Shown here: in pieces, positions 5,658 through 11,448 of the stretch | How positions within the stretch are numbered: the stretch's first letter is position 1 | Layout of the letters: the number at the start of each line of letters is the position of its first letter | Assembly (NCBI GenBank): GCA_002389265.1 | Contig: DGOD01000271.1 | Location: forward strand, 18,964-30,411 | Length of the DNA: 11,448 nucleotides | Direction of reading: 5' to 3' | From: Gammaproteobacteria bacterium UBA4475 | Lineage (GTDB): Bacteria > Pseudomonadota > Gammaproteobacteria > Pseudomonadales > Azotimanducaceae | Program-made: the position numbers and the translations under genes | The notes under the pieces: generated by a model | What the model was told of the DNA's origin: nothing | What the model saw: the letters and a program-made list of their open reading frames with translations, nothing else | Databases searched by the model: none

Positions 5658-5966
5658 ATGAACATCATTCAAAAACAAGCTGACTTCGGCCGCACCCTGT
5701 TCGAAATCAACCAAAATGCGATGCAGGAAATGATTCGCACGCAACAAGAAAATATCCAAAAGTACTTTGAGCTGAACATGACCTTCGGTCAGCGTCTGCC
5801 AGAAGTTCGTGACGTCACGAGCTTGATGGAATTACAGCGCGAATATGGCGCGACACTCTGGAGTGGCATCAAAGCATCGACACAGTCACAGGCAGGCATC
5901 TTAAAATCTGCCGTTGAAGAGACTGGCACAGCGGTTCGCAAAGTCTTCACTACTGAAGCCGCGTAA
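5658..5966 (+). CDS. phaP: Phasin family protein, short form
   Basis: Granule-surface protein of 102 aa, consisting only of the amphipathic helical domain: MNIIQKQ at the start, LFEIN (14-18), FGQRLP (43-48), LQREYGATLWS (59-69). It lacks the Lys-rich tail of its upstream paralogue. The ATG at 5658 is chosen because GAGG precedes it by 7 nt and the N-terminus matches the paralogue; the frame is open further upstream but runs through the promoter. It probably covers granules without tethering DNA, which would divide labour with phasin 1 (inference). A terminator follows 68 bp after the stop. Confidence 0.9.
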   Translation: MNIIQKQADFGRTLFEINQNAMQEMIRTQQENIQKYFELNMTFGQRLPEVRDVTSLMELQREYGATLWSGIKASTQSQAGILKSAVEETGTAVRKVFTTEAA

Positions 5967-6034
5967 ATCTGAATTTGACAGGCTTCCCGCAGACTTAGCG
6001 CAGCCCTGTCAACATTAGTTCAGCGAGCAAAATT

Positions 6035-6063
6035 GGAGGGCGTTTACGCCCTCCTCTCGTTTT
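6035..6063 (+). terminator. Intrinsic terminator after the second phasin
   Basis: A perfect 8-bp stem GGAGGGCG (6035-6042) and CGCCCTCC (6047-6054) with loop TTTA is followed by TCTCGTTTT. The T tract is interrupted but the stem is strong and GC-rich. It separates the phasin transcript from the DUF6489-SDR pair. Confidence 0.75.
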
Positions 6064-6114
6064 GGGATAGGATAGTCCCAGACTAGATCAGCCCTTCAGC
6101 CACAGGAAAACTCT

Positions 6115-6381
6115 ATGAAGATTACCGTTGACGTGGACATCACACCGGAAGAATTACGCCGCTTCATTGGCCTGCCGAATGTCGACAAGCTTCAGGAACA
6201 AATTCTGCAGAACGCCCAGGCCTACCTGAAGGAATCTGGCGGCAGTCAGTATAGCGATCTCATCGCTACCGCCATGCAGCCAATGGCAGCCTACCAGCAA
6301 TGGCTACAGAAGATGATGGGCAGCGCCACTGAAGATTCAACCAAGTCCAAACCCACGCAATCAGGTAAAGACCATGAGTAA
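6115..6381 (+). CDS. DUF6489-type small protein
   Basis: An 88-aa acidic cytoplasmic protein of unknown function. The N-terminus MKITVDVDITPEELRRFIGLPNV (1-23) is the pattern I associate with the DUF6489 family: a short beta strand, then the TPEE helix cap and the F-x-GLP turn. A helical middle, with QPMAAYQQWLQKMM at about 55-68, and a charged, disordered tail complete it. AGGA lies 7 nt before the ATG. Its last 8 bases overlap the SDR start, implying translational coupling and a shared process. Its place beside the phasins hints at granule biology, and the Q-rich amphipathic helix is phasin-like in style, but no function is known. Confidence 0.75.
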   Translation: MKITVDVDITPEELRRFIGLPNVDKLQEQILQNAQAYLKESGGSQYSDLIATAMQPMAAYQQWLQKMMGSATEDSTKSKPTQSGKDHE

Positions 6382-7150
6382 GGGTACGGCACTGATCACC
6401 GGCGCCTCATCAGGTATTGGCGAGGCGCTGGCACGAGAATTCGCCAGCCATCAATACGATCTGGTGATTACCGCGCGCCGCGGCGACCGGCTTGAGGCAC
6501 TGGCAGCAGAGCTTGGCACTCAGGTCGCTGTCGATATCGTCATCAGCGACCTGGCGACTGATACGGGACCAGCAAAGCTAATTGCGGCTGTTGAATTGCT
6601 CGGCAAAAACATCGATGTGCTGGTCAACAACGCCGGCGTCGCCCACAGCGGCAGTTTTCACGACACCGCCATGGCCCAAATCGATCAACTCATTGGCCTG
6701 AACATTAGCGCCCTTGCCCGCCTCACTCAGCATTACAGTCAGCCCATGATTCAACGTGGCAGCGGCAGAATTCTCAATGTGGCGTCGGTCGCGGCATTTC
6801 AACCGGTGCCATCAATGGCGGTATACGCGGCGAGCAAGGCCTTCGTGTTATCACTCACTGAGTCCTTGTCTGAGGAACTACGCGGCACTGGCGTGACAGT
6901 CAGCGCCTTGTGCCCAGGCCTCACTCGGACGGAACTGGTGAACGACTTGATGGCCCAAGATGTGCCCCCCTTTATGATGTCGAGCACCGAAGATGTCGCC
7001 AGGGAAGGTTATCAAGCCCTGATGGCAGGCGACGTCATTCGGATTCCAGGCGTCGCCAACCAAGCTGCCGTGACCTGGGCAAAGCATCAGCCACGCTGGC
7101 TAGTTCGCGGCGTTGGCGGTCTATTCGCGAGATTCAAGCCCAGTCGTTAA
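6374..7150 (+). CDS. Short-chain dehydrogenase/reductase (SDR), classical type
   Basis: NAD(P)-dependent oxidoreductase of 258 aa. The Rossmann motif is TGASSGIG at 9-16, NNAG is at 85-88, and the catalytic set is Asn110, Ser138, Tyr151 and Lys155 (YAASK), all present. PGLTRT at 181-186 is the usual segment after the active site. ARRGDRL at 34-40 follows the second strand and, with its basic residues, favours NADPH. It is closest in style to the DltE/COG0300 group acting on ketones or short acyl substrates; the substrate is unknown. It starts at an ATG inside the preceding gene (overlap ATGAGTAA). It meets the Nudix gene tail to tail, with both stop codons sharing the TTAA at 7147-7150. Confidence 0.9.
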   Translation: MSKGTALITGASSGIGEALAREFASHQYDLVITARRGDRLEALAAELGTQVAVDIVISDLATDTGPAKLIAAVELLGKNIDVLVNNAGVAHSGSFHDTAMAQIDQLIGLNISALARLTQHYSQPMIQRGSGRILNVASVAAFQPVPSMAVYAASKAFVLSLTESLSEELRGTGVTVSALCPGLTRTELVNDLMAQDVPPFMMSSTEDVAREGYQALMAGDVIRIPGVANQAAVTWAKHQPRWLVRGVGGLFARFKPSR

Positions 7151-7995
7151 GACTCTGAACTCAATGGCCTTAGCCGTACCCAACCAGGTTCGGCTTGATT
7201 GATCGACGCAGCGCCAGCCATCGACGGGTCCACGGCAGCGAGACCATTCATGGGCACTCTGATATCCGGTAAATTTGCCTCTGCGGACGCCATCACCGCT
7301 GCCGTCGAAGCAAACTGCGCCAAACATTCCACCATGCGCATCGTCGGCGGCATTAGGCTGATTTCCTTGCGCTCAGCCAAGGCCAAAATTTCCGCCGGCG
7401 CCATCCAACTGGAATGCACCAACTCGTGGTCATCATGAATCGGCTGTTGCCAGGTGGGCATCCGGGCGACAAAAAATCGAGTATCAAATCGACGCGGCGG
7501 CCCAACGGGCGTGATCCAGCGCGCCACATAGTGCATAGTGGCGGCGTCCAGGATCAGAGATTCACGATTCAAGACCTCTAGAAAGTCGAGACTAGCCGCA
7601 TTCACACCGTCCCGATGGGCCTCAAACCGCTGAATGGTAGCGGGCGAATCAAGCTGTAATAGTGAGTGATCACCTCGATGCAAGGCCAGCAATATACCCG
7701 CCTCTTCGAACGCCTCGCGAATCGCTGCAACATAAAATGCAAGACCGCCTCGATCTAGCCCCAGCGCTTCGCAAGCTTGCGCCTCAGATCGATGCACACA
7801 GTAATCGCCATAATTCTCCGCAGTATCTCCAAGATCTACAGAACCACCGGGGAAAACCCACATGCCGCCAGCAAACGCCGTATTGACGTTACGCTTCATC
7901 ATAAAGACTTGCAAATCTGGTCGATCATCGATTAGCAGCACAGTCGCTGCAGATCGCAAGGGAACGCTAGCAGGATCAAATTTTGAAGTGGACAT
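7147..7995 (-). CDS. Nudix hydrolase, NUDT19-like (possible CoA/acyl-CoA diphosphatase)
   Basis: A 282-aa Mg-dependent pyrophosphatase. After strand VLLIDD comes AGGMWVFPGG at 42-51, and the Nudix core REAFEEAG at 93-100 supplies the metal-binding Glu residues. The 40-odd residues between FPGG and REAFEEAG are a long insertion within the Nudix box, the signature of the NUDT19/RP2p-like branch whose mammalian member cleaves CoA and acyl-CoA. A role in CoA turnover would suit a lipid-storage neighbourhood but is inference. The C-terminal part (about 200-282) is unassigned. The ATG at 7993-7995 has no good ribosome-binding site. It converges on the SDR gene with a 4-bp overlap. Confidence 0.87.
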   Translation of the reverse strand: MSTSKFDPASVPLRSAATVLLIDDRPDLQVFMMKRNVNTAFAGGMWVFPGGSVDLGDTAENYGDYCVHRSEAQACEALGLDRGGLAFYVAAIREAFEEAGILLALHRGDHSLLQLDSPATIQRFEAHRDGVNAASLDFLEVLNRESLILDAATMHYVARWITPVGPPRRFDTRFFVARMPTWQQPIHDDHELVHSSWMAPAEILALAERKEISLMPPTMRMVECLAQFASTAAVMASAEANLPDIRVPMNGLAAVDPSMAGAASINQAEPGWVRLRPLSSES

Positions 7996-8051
7996 GGGTT
8001 AACTCATCGAGGTGAAGCGTCCCATGTTAACAAATGAAAGTGAATATTGAT

Positions 8052-8080
8052 TCCATAGGTCGACGCTTCGCTGTCGTCAA
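8052..8080 (-). promoter_or_regulatory. Weak candidate promoter of the Nudix gene
   Basis: On the minus strand TTGACG (complement of 8075-8080) and TATGGA (complement of 8052-8057) are 17 bp apart. The -10 is poor. This is the best candidate in the 224-bp gap between the Nudix start and the selenoprotein stop; read-through from the upstream gene is equally possible. Confidence 0.25.
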
Positions 8081-8219
8081 AAAACGCCTTACCATGAAAC
8101 GCCGCGAAAATACTGGTAACCCAACTCACGGCGTACTGACTTGGTGCTAGCACCCGCCTGCCTATGACCCAAACAGTATCCGTCGCTTTATTATCGACCG
8201 GTGCAACAGAATCAATGCG

Positions 8220-8846
8220 TCACTCTGCGCTCTCAAGACCACGCAAGTGGGTCACAAACCGCAACAACATTTCATATGGCTGACAGCCAACAACGGCTAA
8301 GCCCGCGCTGACAAAGGTCGGTACACCGGTAATCCCTTCGGGCCGGGCTCTCTGCCAATCAGCGTCCACGTGCGCTGAAAAAAGGCGCTCAGTCATCACG
8401 CGTCTGGCCTGTGCCACATCCAGGCCGGCCTCGGCGGCCAAGGTCACCAATACTTCACTGTCGCCGATATTCAAGTTATCAACGAAATAAGCCCGGTAAA
8501 GTACGGCATGGAATCGTGCGCCATCAGGCTGAGTATCTGCCCAGCTTGCCATCTCTTGCGCCAGGCGCGAATTGAAGGTCTTGTCGCGATGGCCATAGGG
8601 TAACCCCTGCTCTGCTGTCAGCTGGGTCATCTGGCGTTGGAAATCCGCCACCTGAGATTCCCGACCTTTGAACAGATCACTCAACAAGCGCCCTTCCAAC
8701 GGAGTTTCGGGGTGCAAGGGGAAGTAAACCCAGCGGATTTCAACATTTTCTTCTGTTTGCAGGCGTTCAATACTAACTGTACTGAGATAACACCAGGGTC
8801 AAACGAAGTCGGTAAAGACCTCGATCACTGTTTTATTGTCGAGCAT
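8220..8846 (-). CDS. DsbA/FrnE-family thiol oxidoreductase, predicted selenoprotein (U-P-W-C)
   Basis: Thioredoxin-fold oxidoreductase of 208 aa when TGA codon 16 (complement of 8799-8801) is read as selenocysteine. The ATG at 8844-8846 gives MLDNKTVIEVFTDFV, then U16-P-W-C19, replacing the CPWC active site usual in FrnE-like proteins. The frame continues without further stops through FPLHPETPLEG (about 42-52), the helical insertion, and GVPTF at 174-178 with the cis-Pro (176) that faces the active site. A SECIS-like hairpin follows the TGA. Without recoding only a fragment from a TTG at 8717 would be called, lacking the active site. It is probably cytoplasmic, as no signal peptide is seen. 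The ribosome-binding site is weak (GGTG). A nonsense mutation in a normal Cys gene is the alternative, but the exact position and the hairpin argue against it. Confidence 0.85.
8762..8794 (-). promoter_or_regulatory. Putative bacterial SECIS element
   Basis: Numbering the TGA as 1-3, nucleotides 8-13 (GGUGUU) pair with 35-40 (AACGCC), and 18-23 (CAGUAC) pair with 29-34 (GUAUUG). That gives two six-pair stems with two wobble pairs in total. Between the stems, only on the 5' side, nucleotides 14-17 (AUCU) bulge, so U17 is unpaired. The apical loop is AGUUA with G25-U26. The E. coli fdhF SECIS has a bulged U17 and loop G23-U24, both contacted by SelB. The loop begins 20 nt after the TGA, within the 16-37 nt range I recall for bacterial SECIS models. 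Confidence 0.75.
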
Positions 8847-8939
8847 ATTGCACCAGCACCATGACGAGATAATTGCTCGCAAGAATGCCGCCTTTACAGG
8901 TTCAACGCAAGACTGATCGCCGACGCTGACAACAAGCTG

Positions 8940-8969
8940 TTGGTAGCCACCGGCAAACAGTGCTATTTT
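8940..8969 (+). promoter_or_regulatory. Candidate promoter of the LLM-class oxidoreductase
   Basis: TTGGTA at 8940-8945 and TATTTT at 8964-8969 with an 18-bp spacer. TG at 8961-8962 gives an extended -10 (TGCTATTTT). The predicted start is near 8976, about 22 nt before the ATG. The 151-bp gap is shared with the divergent selenoprotein gene, for which I see no clear promoter. Confidence 0.4.
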
Positions 8970-8997
8970 CAAGTTTTACTAGAATGGAACCTCACAG

Positions 8998-10005
8998 ATG
9001 AAATTAGACAGCGGACTCATGGGTAAACTGGCAGATGCACCCGCCAGCGCAGCAAAACTTGAAGCGGCCGGCTACGATGGCGCTATTACTGCCGAGATGG
9101 CGCACGATCCTTTCTTTCCATTACTGCTGGCAGCGCAGAGCACCACGCAGATTGAACTGGTTACTTCTATCGCGGTGGCCTTTTCCAGAACCCCGATGTT
9201 ACTCGCCAATATCGGTCACGACCTGAACAGCCTGTCCAAGGGTCGGTTCGTGATGGGACTGGGCTCCCAGATTCAGCCCCACATTACCAAACGTTTCAGC
9301 ATGCCCTGGTCTGACCCAGCTAAACGGATGCGTGAGTTTATCCTGGCGATGCGGGCTATCTGGTCTTGCTGGTACGAGGGCGAACCCTTGAATTTCCGCG
9401 GCGACTATTACACCCACAGCCTGATGACCCCGATGTTCACGCCGACTGACAATACCTATGGGGCGCCACGAGTCATTCTTGCGGCAGTGGGTCCACTGAT
9501 GACACAGGTCGCCGGAGAAGTGGCCGATGGGGTTATTCTGCACGCCTTCACGACGGAGAAATATCTGCGCGAGGTGACGTTACCCGCCCTGGAAAAGGGC
9601 CTGACTGCCTCGGGCCGAAGTCGTGAAAATTTTGAAATATCTTACCCCGGCTTCGTCGTCACCGGTCGCACTGAGGAAGAATTTAACGCAACCAAAGCAG
9701 CTGTCTGCAAACAGATCGCCTTCTATGGATCAACGCCGGCATACAAACCGGTGCTTGCCGTACACGGTTGGGGCGACCTGCAACTCGAACTTAATCGCCT
9801 ATCAAAAGTCGGTCAATGGGATGCCATGGGCGCCCTCATTACCGATGAAATCCTCGATCAATTTGCGCTGGTGGGCGAGACTGACGTGGCTGTGGATCTA
9901 TTCAAACAGCGCTTCGGTGATGTTGTGGATCGCACCACCGCAAATTTCGCCGCCAAAGACGCCAATCATCAGCAGGAGATCATGCAGAAATTGAAGGCCA
10001 ATTGA
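8998..10005 (+). CDS. LLM-class flavin/F420-dependent oxidoreductase (TIGR03617-like)
   Basis: Luciferase-like TIM-barrel oxidoreductase of 335 aa, normal length. Family features are the early AAGYDGAITAEMAHDPF (23-39), the IELVTSIAVAFSRTP strand and loop (52-66), the nucleotide-binding block KGRFVMGLGSQ (81-91) with HITKRFSMPW (95-104), the RMREF helix (110-114) and the late PVLAVHGW segment. The family is annotated F420-dependent from actinobacterial members; most gammaproteobacteria do not make F420, so FMN may be the cofactor here. Substrate unknown. GGAA lies 8 nt before the ATG. It is divergent from the selenoprotein and followed in the same direction by the MFS transporter. Confidence 0.85.
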   Translation: MKLDSGLMGKLADAPASAAKLEAAGYDGAITAEMAHDPFFPLLLAAQSTTQIELVTSIAVAFSRTPMLLANIGHDLNSLSKGRFVMGLGSQIQPHITKRFSMPWSDPAKRMREFILAMRAIWSCWYEGEPLNFRGDYYTHSLMTPMFTPTDNTYGAPRVILAAVGPLMTQVAGEVADGVILHAFTTEKYLREVTLPALEKGLTASGRSRENFEISYPGFVVTGRTEEEFNATKAAVCKQIAFYGSTPAYKPVLAVHGWGDLQLELNRLSKVGQWDAMGALITDEILDQFALVGETDVAVDLFKQRFGDVVDRTTANFAAKDANHQQEIMQKLKAN

Positions 10006-10016
10006 TGCCAACTGAC

Positions 10017-10068
10017 TGCCAGATCGCGGTAAATAGTATTTTTTGAATGCTGATCTGGCACTCGTTTT
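10017..10068 (+). terminator. Inverted repeat, putative terminator after the LLM gene
   Basis: Perfect 9-bp arms TGCCAGATC (10017-10025) and GATCTGGCA (10052-10060) surround a 26-nt AT-rich loop and are followed by CTCGTTTT. This resembles the CTCGTTTT tail of the terminator at 6035. The loop is long for a terminator, so the repeat could instead be an operator for the MFS gene, which begins 45 bp later. Confidence 0.45.
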
Positions 10069-10105
10069 CACACTACAGTAGACCCTGAATCATTGCGAGC
10101 AACCC

Positions 10106-11410
10106 ATGACGGACAGCACGGACACGACAAGCACCCAGCGCATTTCTACCGCGCCCTGGTACCGATGGTACGCTCTGGGCGTGTTGGTTCTGGTCTTTAC
10201 CTCGAGTCATGTGGACCGGCAGATCATGGGCATCTTATTGCAGCCCATCAAGAATGATCTCGGCGCATCAGACACCCAGATGGGCTTTCTGATCGGCCTG
10301 ACCTTCGCTTTGTTCTACGCGACCCTCGGCATGCCCATCGCCATGCTGGCAGACCGCAGCAATCGTCGTAACATCATCACCATCGCCATCACGGTCTGGA
10401 GCGCCATGACCGTAGCCTGCGGCTACGCTCAGAATTTTTTACAATTGTCGCTCATGCGCATCGGCGTTGGCATCGGCGAGGCTGGCTCGAGTCCGCCATC
10501 GCACTCAATGATCTCCGATATGTTTGAACTAAAACAGCGCGGCACTGCCATGGGTATCTATGCCCTGGGGGTTAATCTCGGTTTACTCATTGCCTATTTG
10601 GGTGGTGGCTGGATGAGCGAACACTGGGGTTGGCGAATGACATTCGTTGCCGTCGGCTTGCCCGGCCTGCTGCTCGCCTTGCTTGTCAGGTTCACATTAA
10701 AAGAACCCATTCGAGGGCAGTCGGATGAACAGACCACAATGGCCAAGGCACCCCCTTTTTGGGATGTGGCGCGGTATATGTGGCGCACCCCAGCAACCCG
10801 GCATGTGGTCTTCGGCAGTTCGCTGGCCGGCTTCGTTGGTTATGGCATGGTTCTGTGGCTACCCGCCTTCTTCGTTCGCTCCCACGGTTTGAGTCAAACG
10901 GAAGTGGGTTTTACTCTGGCATTGATGTCCGGGGTGGTCGGTGGCATCGGCACCTTTAGTGCCGGGAAACTGGCTGACGTTTTAGGTCGACGGGACGAAC
11001 GCTGGTTCGCTTGGGTAGTCGCCATTGGCAAAGCCGGCCTGGTACCGTTTTTAGTCTGGTTTTTTCTCACCGCGGAATTTTTACCCGCCATGTTTATCTA
11101 CTTGGTTCCGGCATTTTTCGGCGGCTTTTATCTCGCGCCAACATTCGCCATGGTCCAGAGCCTGGTCAAACCCGAGATGCGGTCCGTGGCCGCAGCCATC
11201 TGTTTATTCTTGTTGAACATCATTGGCCTTGGCCTCGGTCCTCAGGCCGTCGGCATCCTCAGCGACGTGTTCAGCGCAGAATATGGCCAGGAGTCATTGC
11301 GCTACTCTTTGATGCTGTTCTCCTTAGTCAACCTGTGGAGTGCATTCCACTATTTCATGGCAGCTAAGACATTATCAGCGGATATATCGCAGGCGCGCAG
11401 CGTAACGTAA
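10106..11410 (+). CDS. Major facilitator superfamily transporter, Spinster-type
   Basis: Inner-membrane secondary transporter of 434 aa with about twelve hydrophobic segments. The first helix carries the HVDRQI pair (Asp37-Arg38) typical of Spinster/Spns-like carriers. Motif A follows helix 2 as LADRSNRR (81-88), and RIGVGIGEAG (118-127) is motif B in helix 4. A polar loop at about 200-215 separates the two six-helix halves, and the second half has its own A-like loop, GKLADVLGRRDER. Related carriers move sphingolipids, organic acids or siderophore-like compounds, so the cargo is open. The ribosome-binding site is weak. It may be partly co-transcribed with the LLM gene through the inverted repeat upstream, or have its own promoter, which I could not place. 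Confidence 0.9.
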   Translation: MTDSTDTTSTQRISTAPWYRWYALGVLVLVFTSSHVDRQIMGILLQPIKNDLGASDTQMGFLIGLTFALFYATLGMPIAMLADRSNRRNIITIAITVWSAMTVACGYAQNFLQLSLMRIGVGIGEAGSSPPSHSMISDMFELKQRGTAMGIYALGVNLGLLIAYLGGGWMSEHWGWRMTFVAVGLPGLLLALLVRFTLKEPIRGQSDEQTTMAKAPPFWDVARYMWRTPATRHVVFGSSLAGFVGYGMVLWLPAFFVRSHGLSQTEVGFTLALMSGVVGGIGTFSAGKLADVLGRRDERWFAWVVAIGKAGLVPFLVWFFLTAEFLPAMFIYLVPAFFGGFYLAPTFAMVQSLVKPEMRSVAAAICLFLLNIIGLGLGPQAVGILSDVFSAEYGQESLRYSLMLFSLVNLWSAFHYFMAAKTLSADISQARSVT

Positions 11411-11448
11411 GACAGGCGATGAAAGTCAACCCACAACATCAACAACCA

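Noticed and set aside
8007..8219. The frame stays open for 71 codons after the selenoprotein's terminal TGA, raising the idea of a second recoded TGA.
   Set aside because: The 208-aa product already has normal family length and the extension shows no recognisable motif.
8220..8717. A 165-aa DsbA-like ORF starting at a TTG.
   Set aside because: It begins after the active site, has no ribosome-binding site, and the homologous sequence continues upstream across the TGA in the same frame.

Overview
The window looks like a chromosomal segment of a marine-type gammaproteobacterium, perhaps near Halieaceae, Spongiibacteraceae or other Cellvibrionales. This rests on moderate GC, the protein families present and their grouping (PhaR repressor, phasins, WS/DGAT acyltransferase, Spinster-type MFS carrier, LLM-class oxidoreductase). 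Taxonomy is inference only. I see no insertion sequence, integrase, CRISPR array, tRNA or rRNA.

Layout. Positions 1-900 hold a possible C-terminal end of a gene with a 12-bp tandem repeat, a CA-rich tract, a small arginine-rich gene on the minus strand and a small, possibly leaderless, hypothetical gene. Positions 901-2857 hold a HAD phosphatase that converges on phaR, which lies behind an alpha/beta hydrolase on the minus strand. Positions 3050-5966 form a storage-granule block: a small cationic ORF plus a WS/DGAT acyltransferase, then two paralogous phasins, the first with a histone-like Lys/Ala tail. All three transcription starts have a 16-bp-spaced sigma70 promoter, and each carries two copies of a 9-bp element YGC-N3-GCA. 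I propose these are operators for the PhaR encoded next door. Positions 6115-7150 hold a DUF6489-type protein overlapping an SDR oxidoreductase. Positions 7147-7995 hold a NUDT19-like Nudix hydrolase on the minus strand.

The most striking item is at 8220-8846 (minus). A DsbA/FrnE-family thiol oxidoreductase has an in-frame TGA exactly where the first catalytic cysteine of the CPWC motif belongs. Just after the TGA is a two-part hairpin with a bulged U at nucleotide 17 and a loop containing GU, which is the architecture of a bacterial SECIS element. I read it as a selenoprotein with a U-P-W-C active site. A conventional gene caller would truncate it to a fragment starting near 8717. Divergent from it, an LLM-class oxidoreductase (8998-10005) and an MFS transporter (10106-11410) complete the window.

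How the parts fit: the central genes suggest carbon-storage granules (polyhydroxyalkanoate and possibly wax ester or triacylglycerol) under one regulator. The flanking HAD, Nudix, SDR and LLM enzymes are general metabolism whose substrates cannot be read from sequence. No PHA synthase and no selenocysteine machinery (selA, selB, selC, selD) lies within the window.
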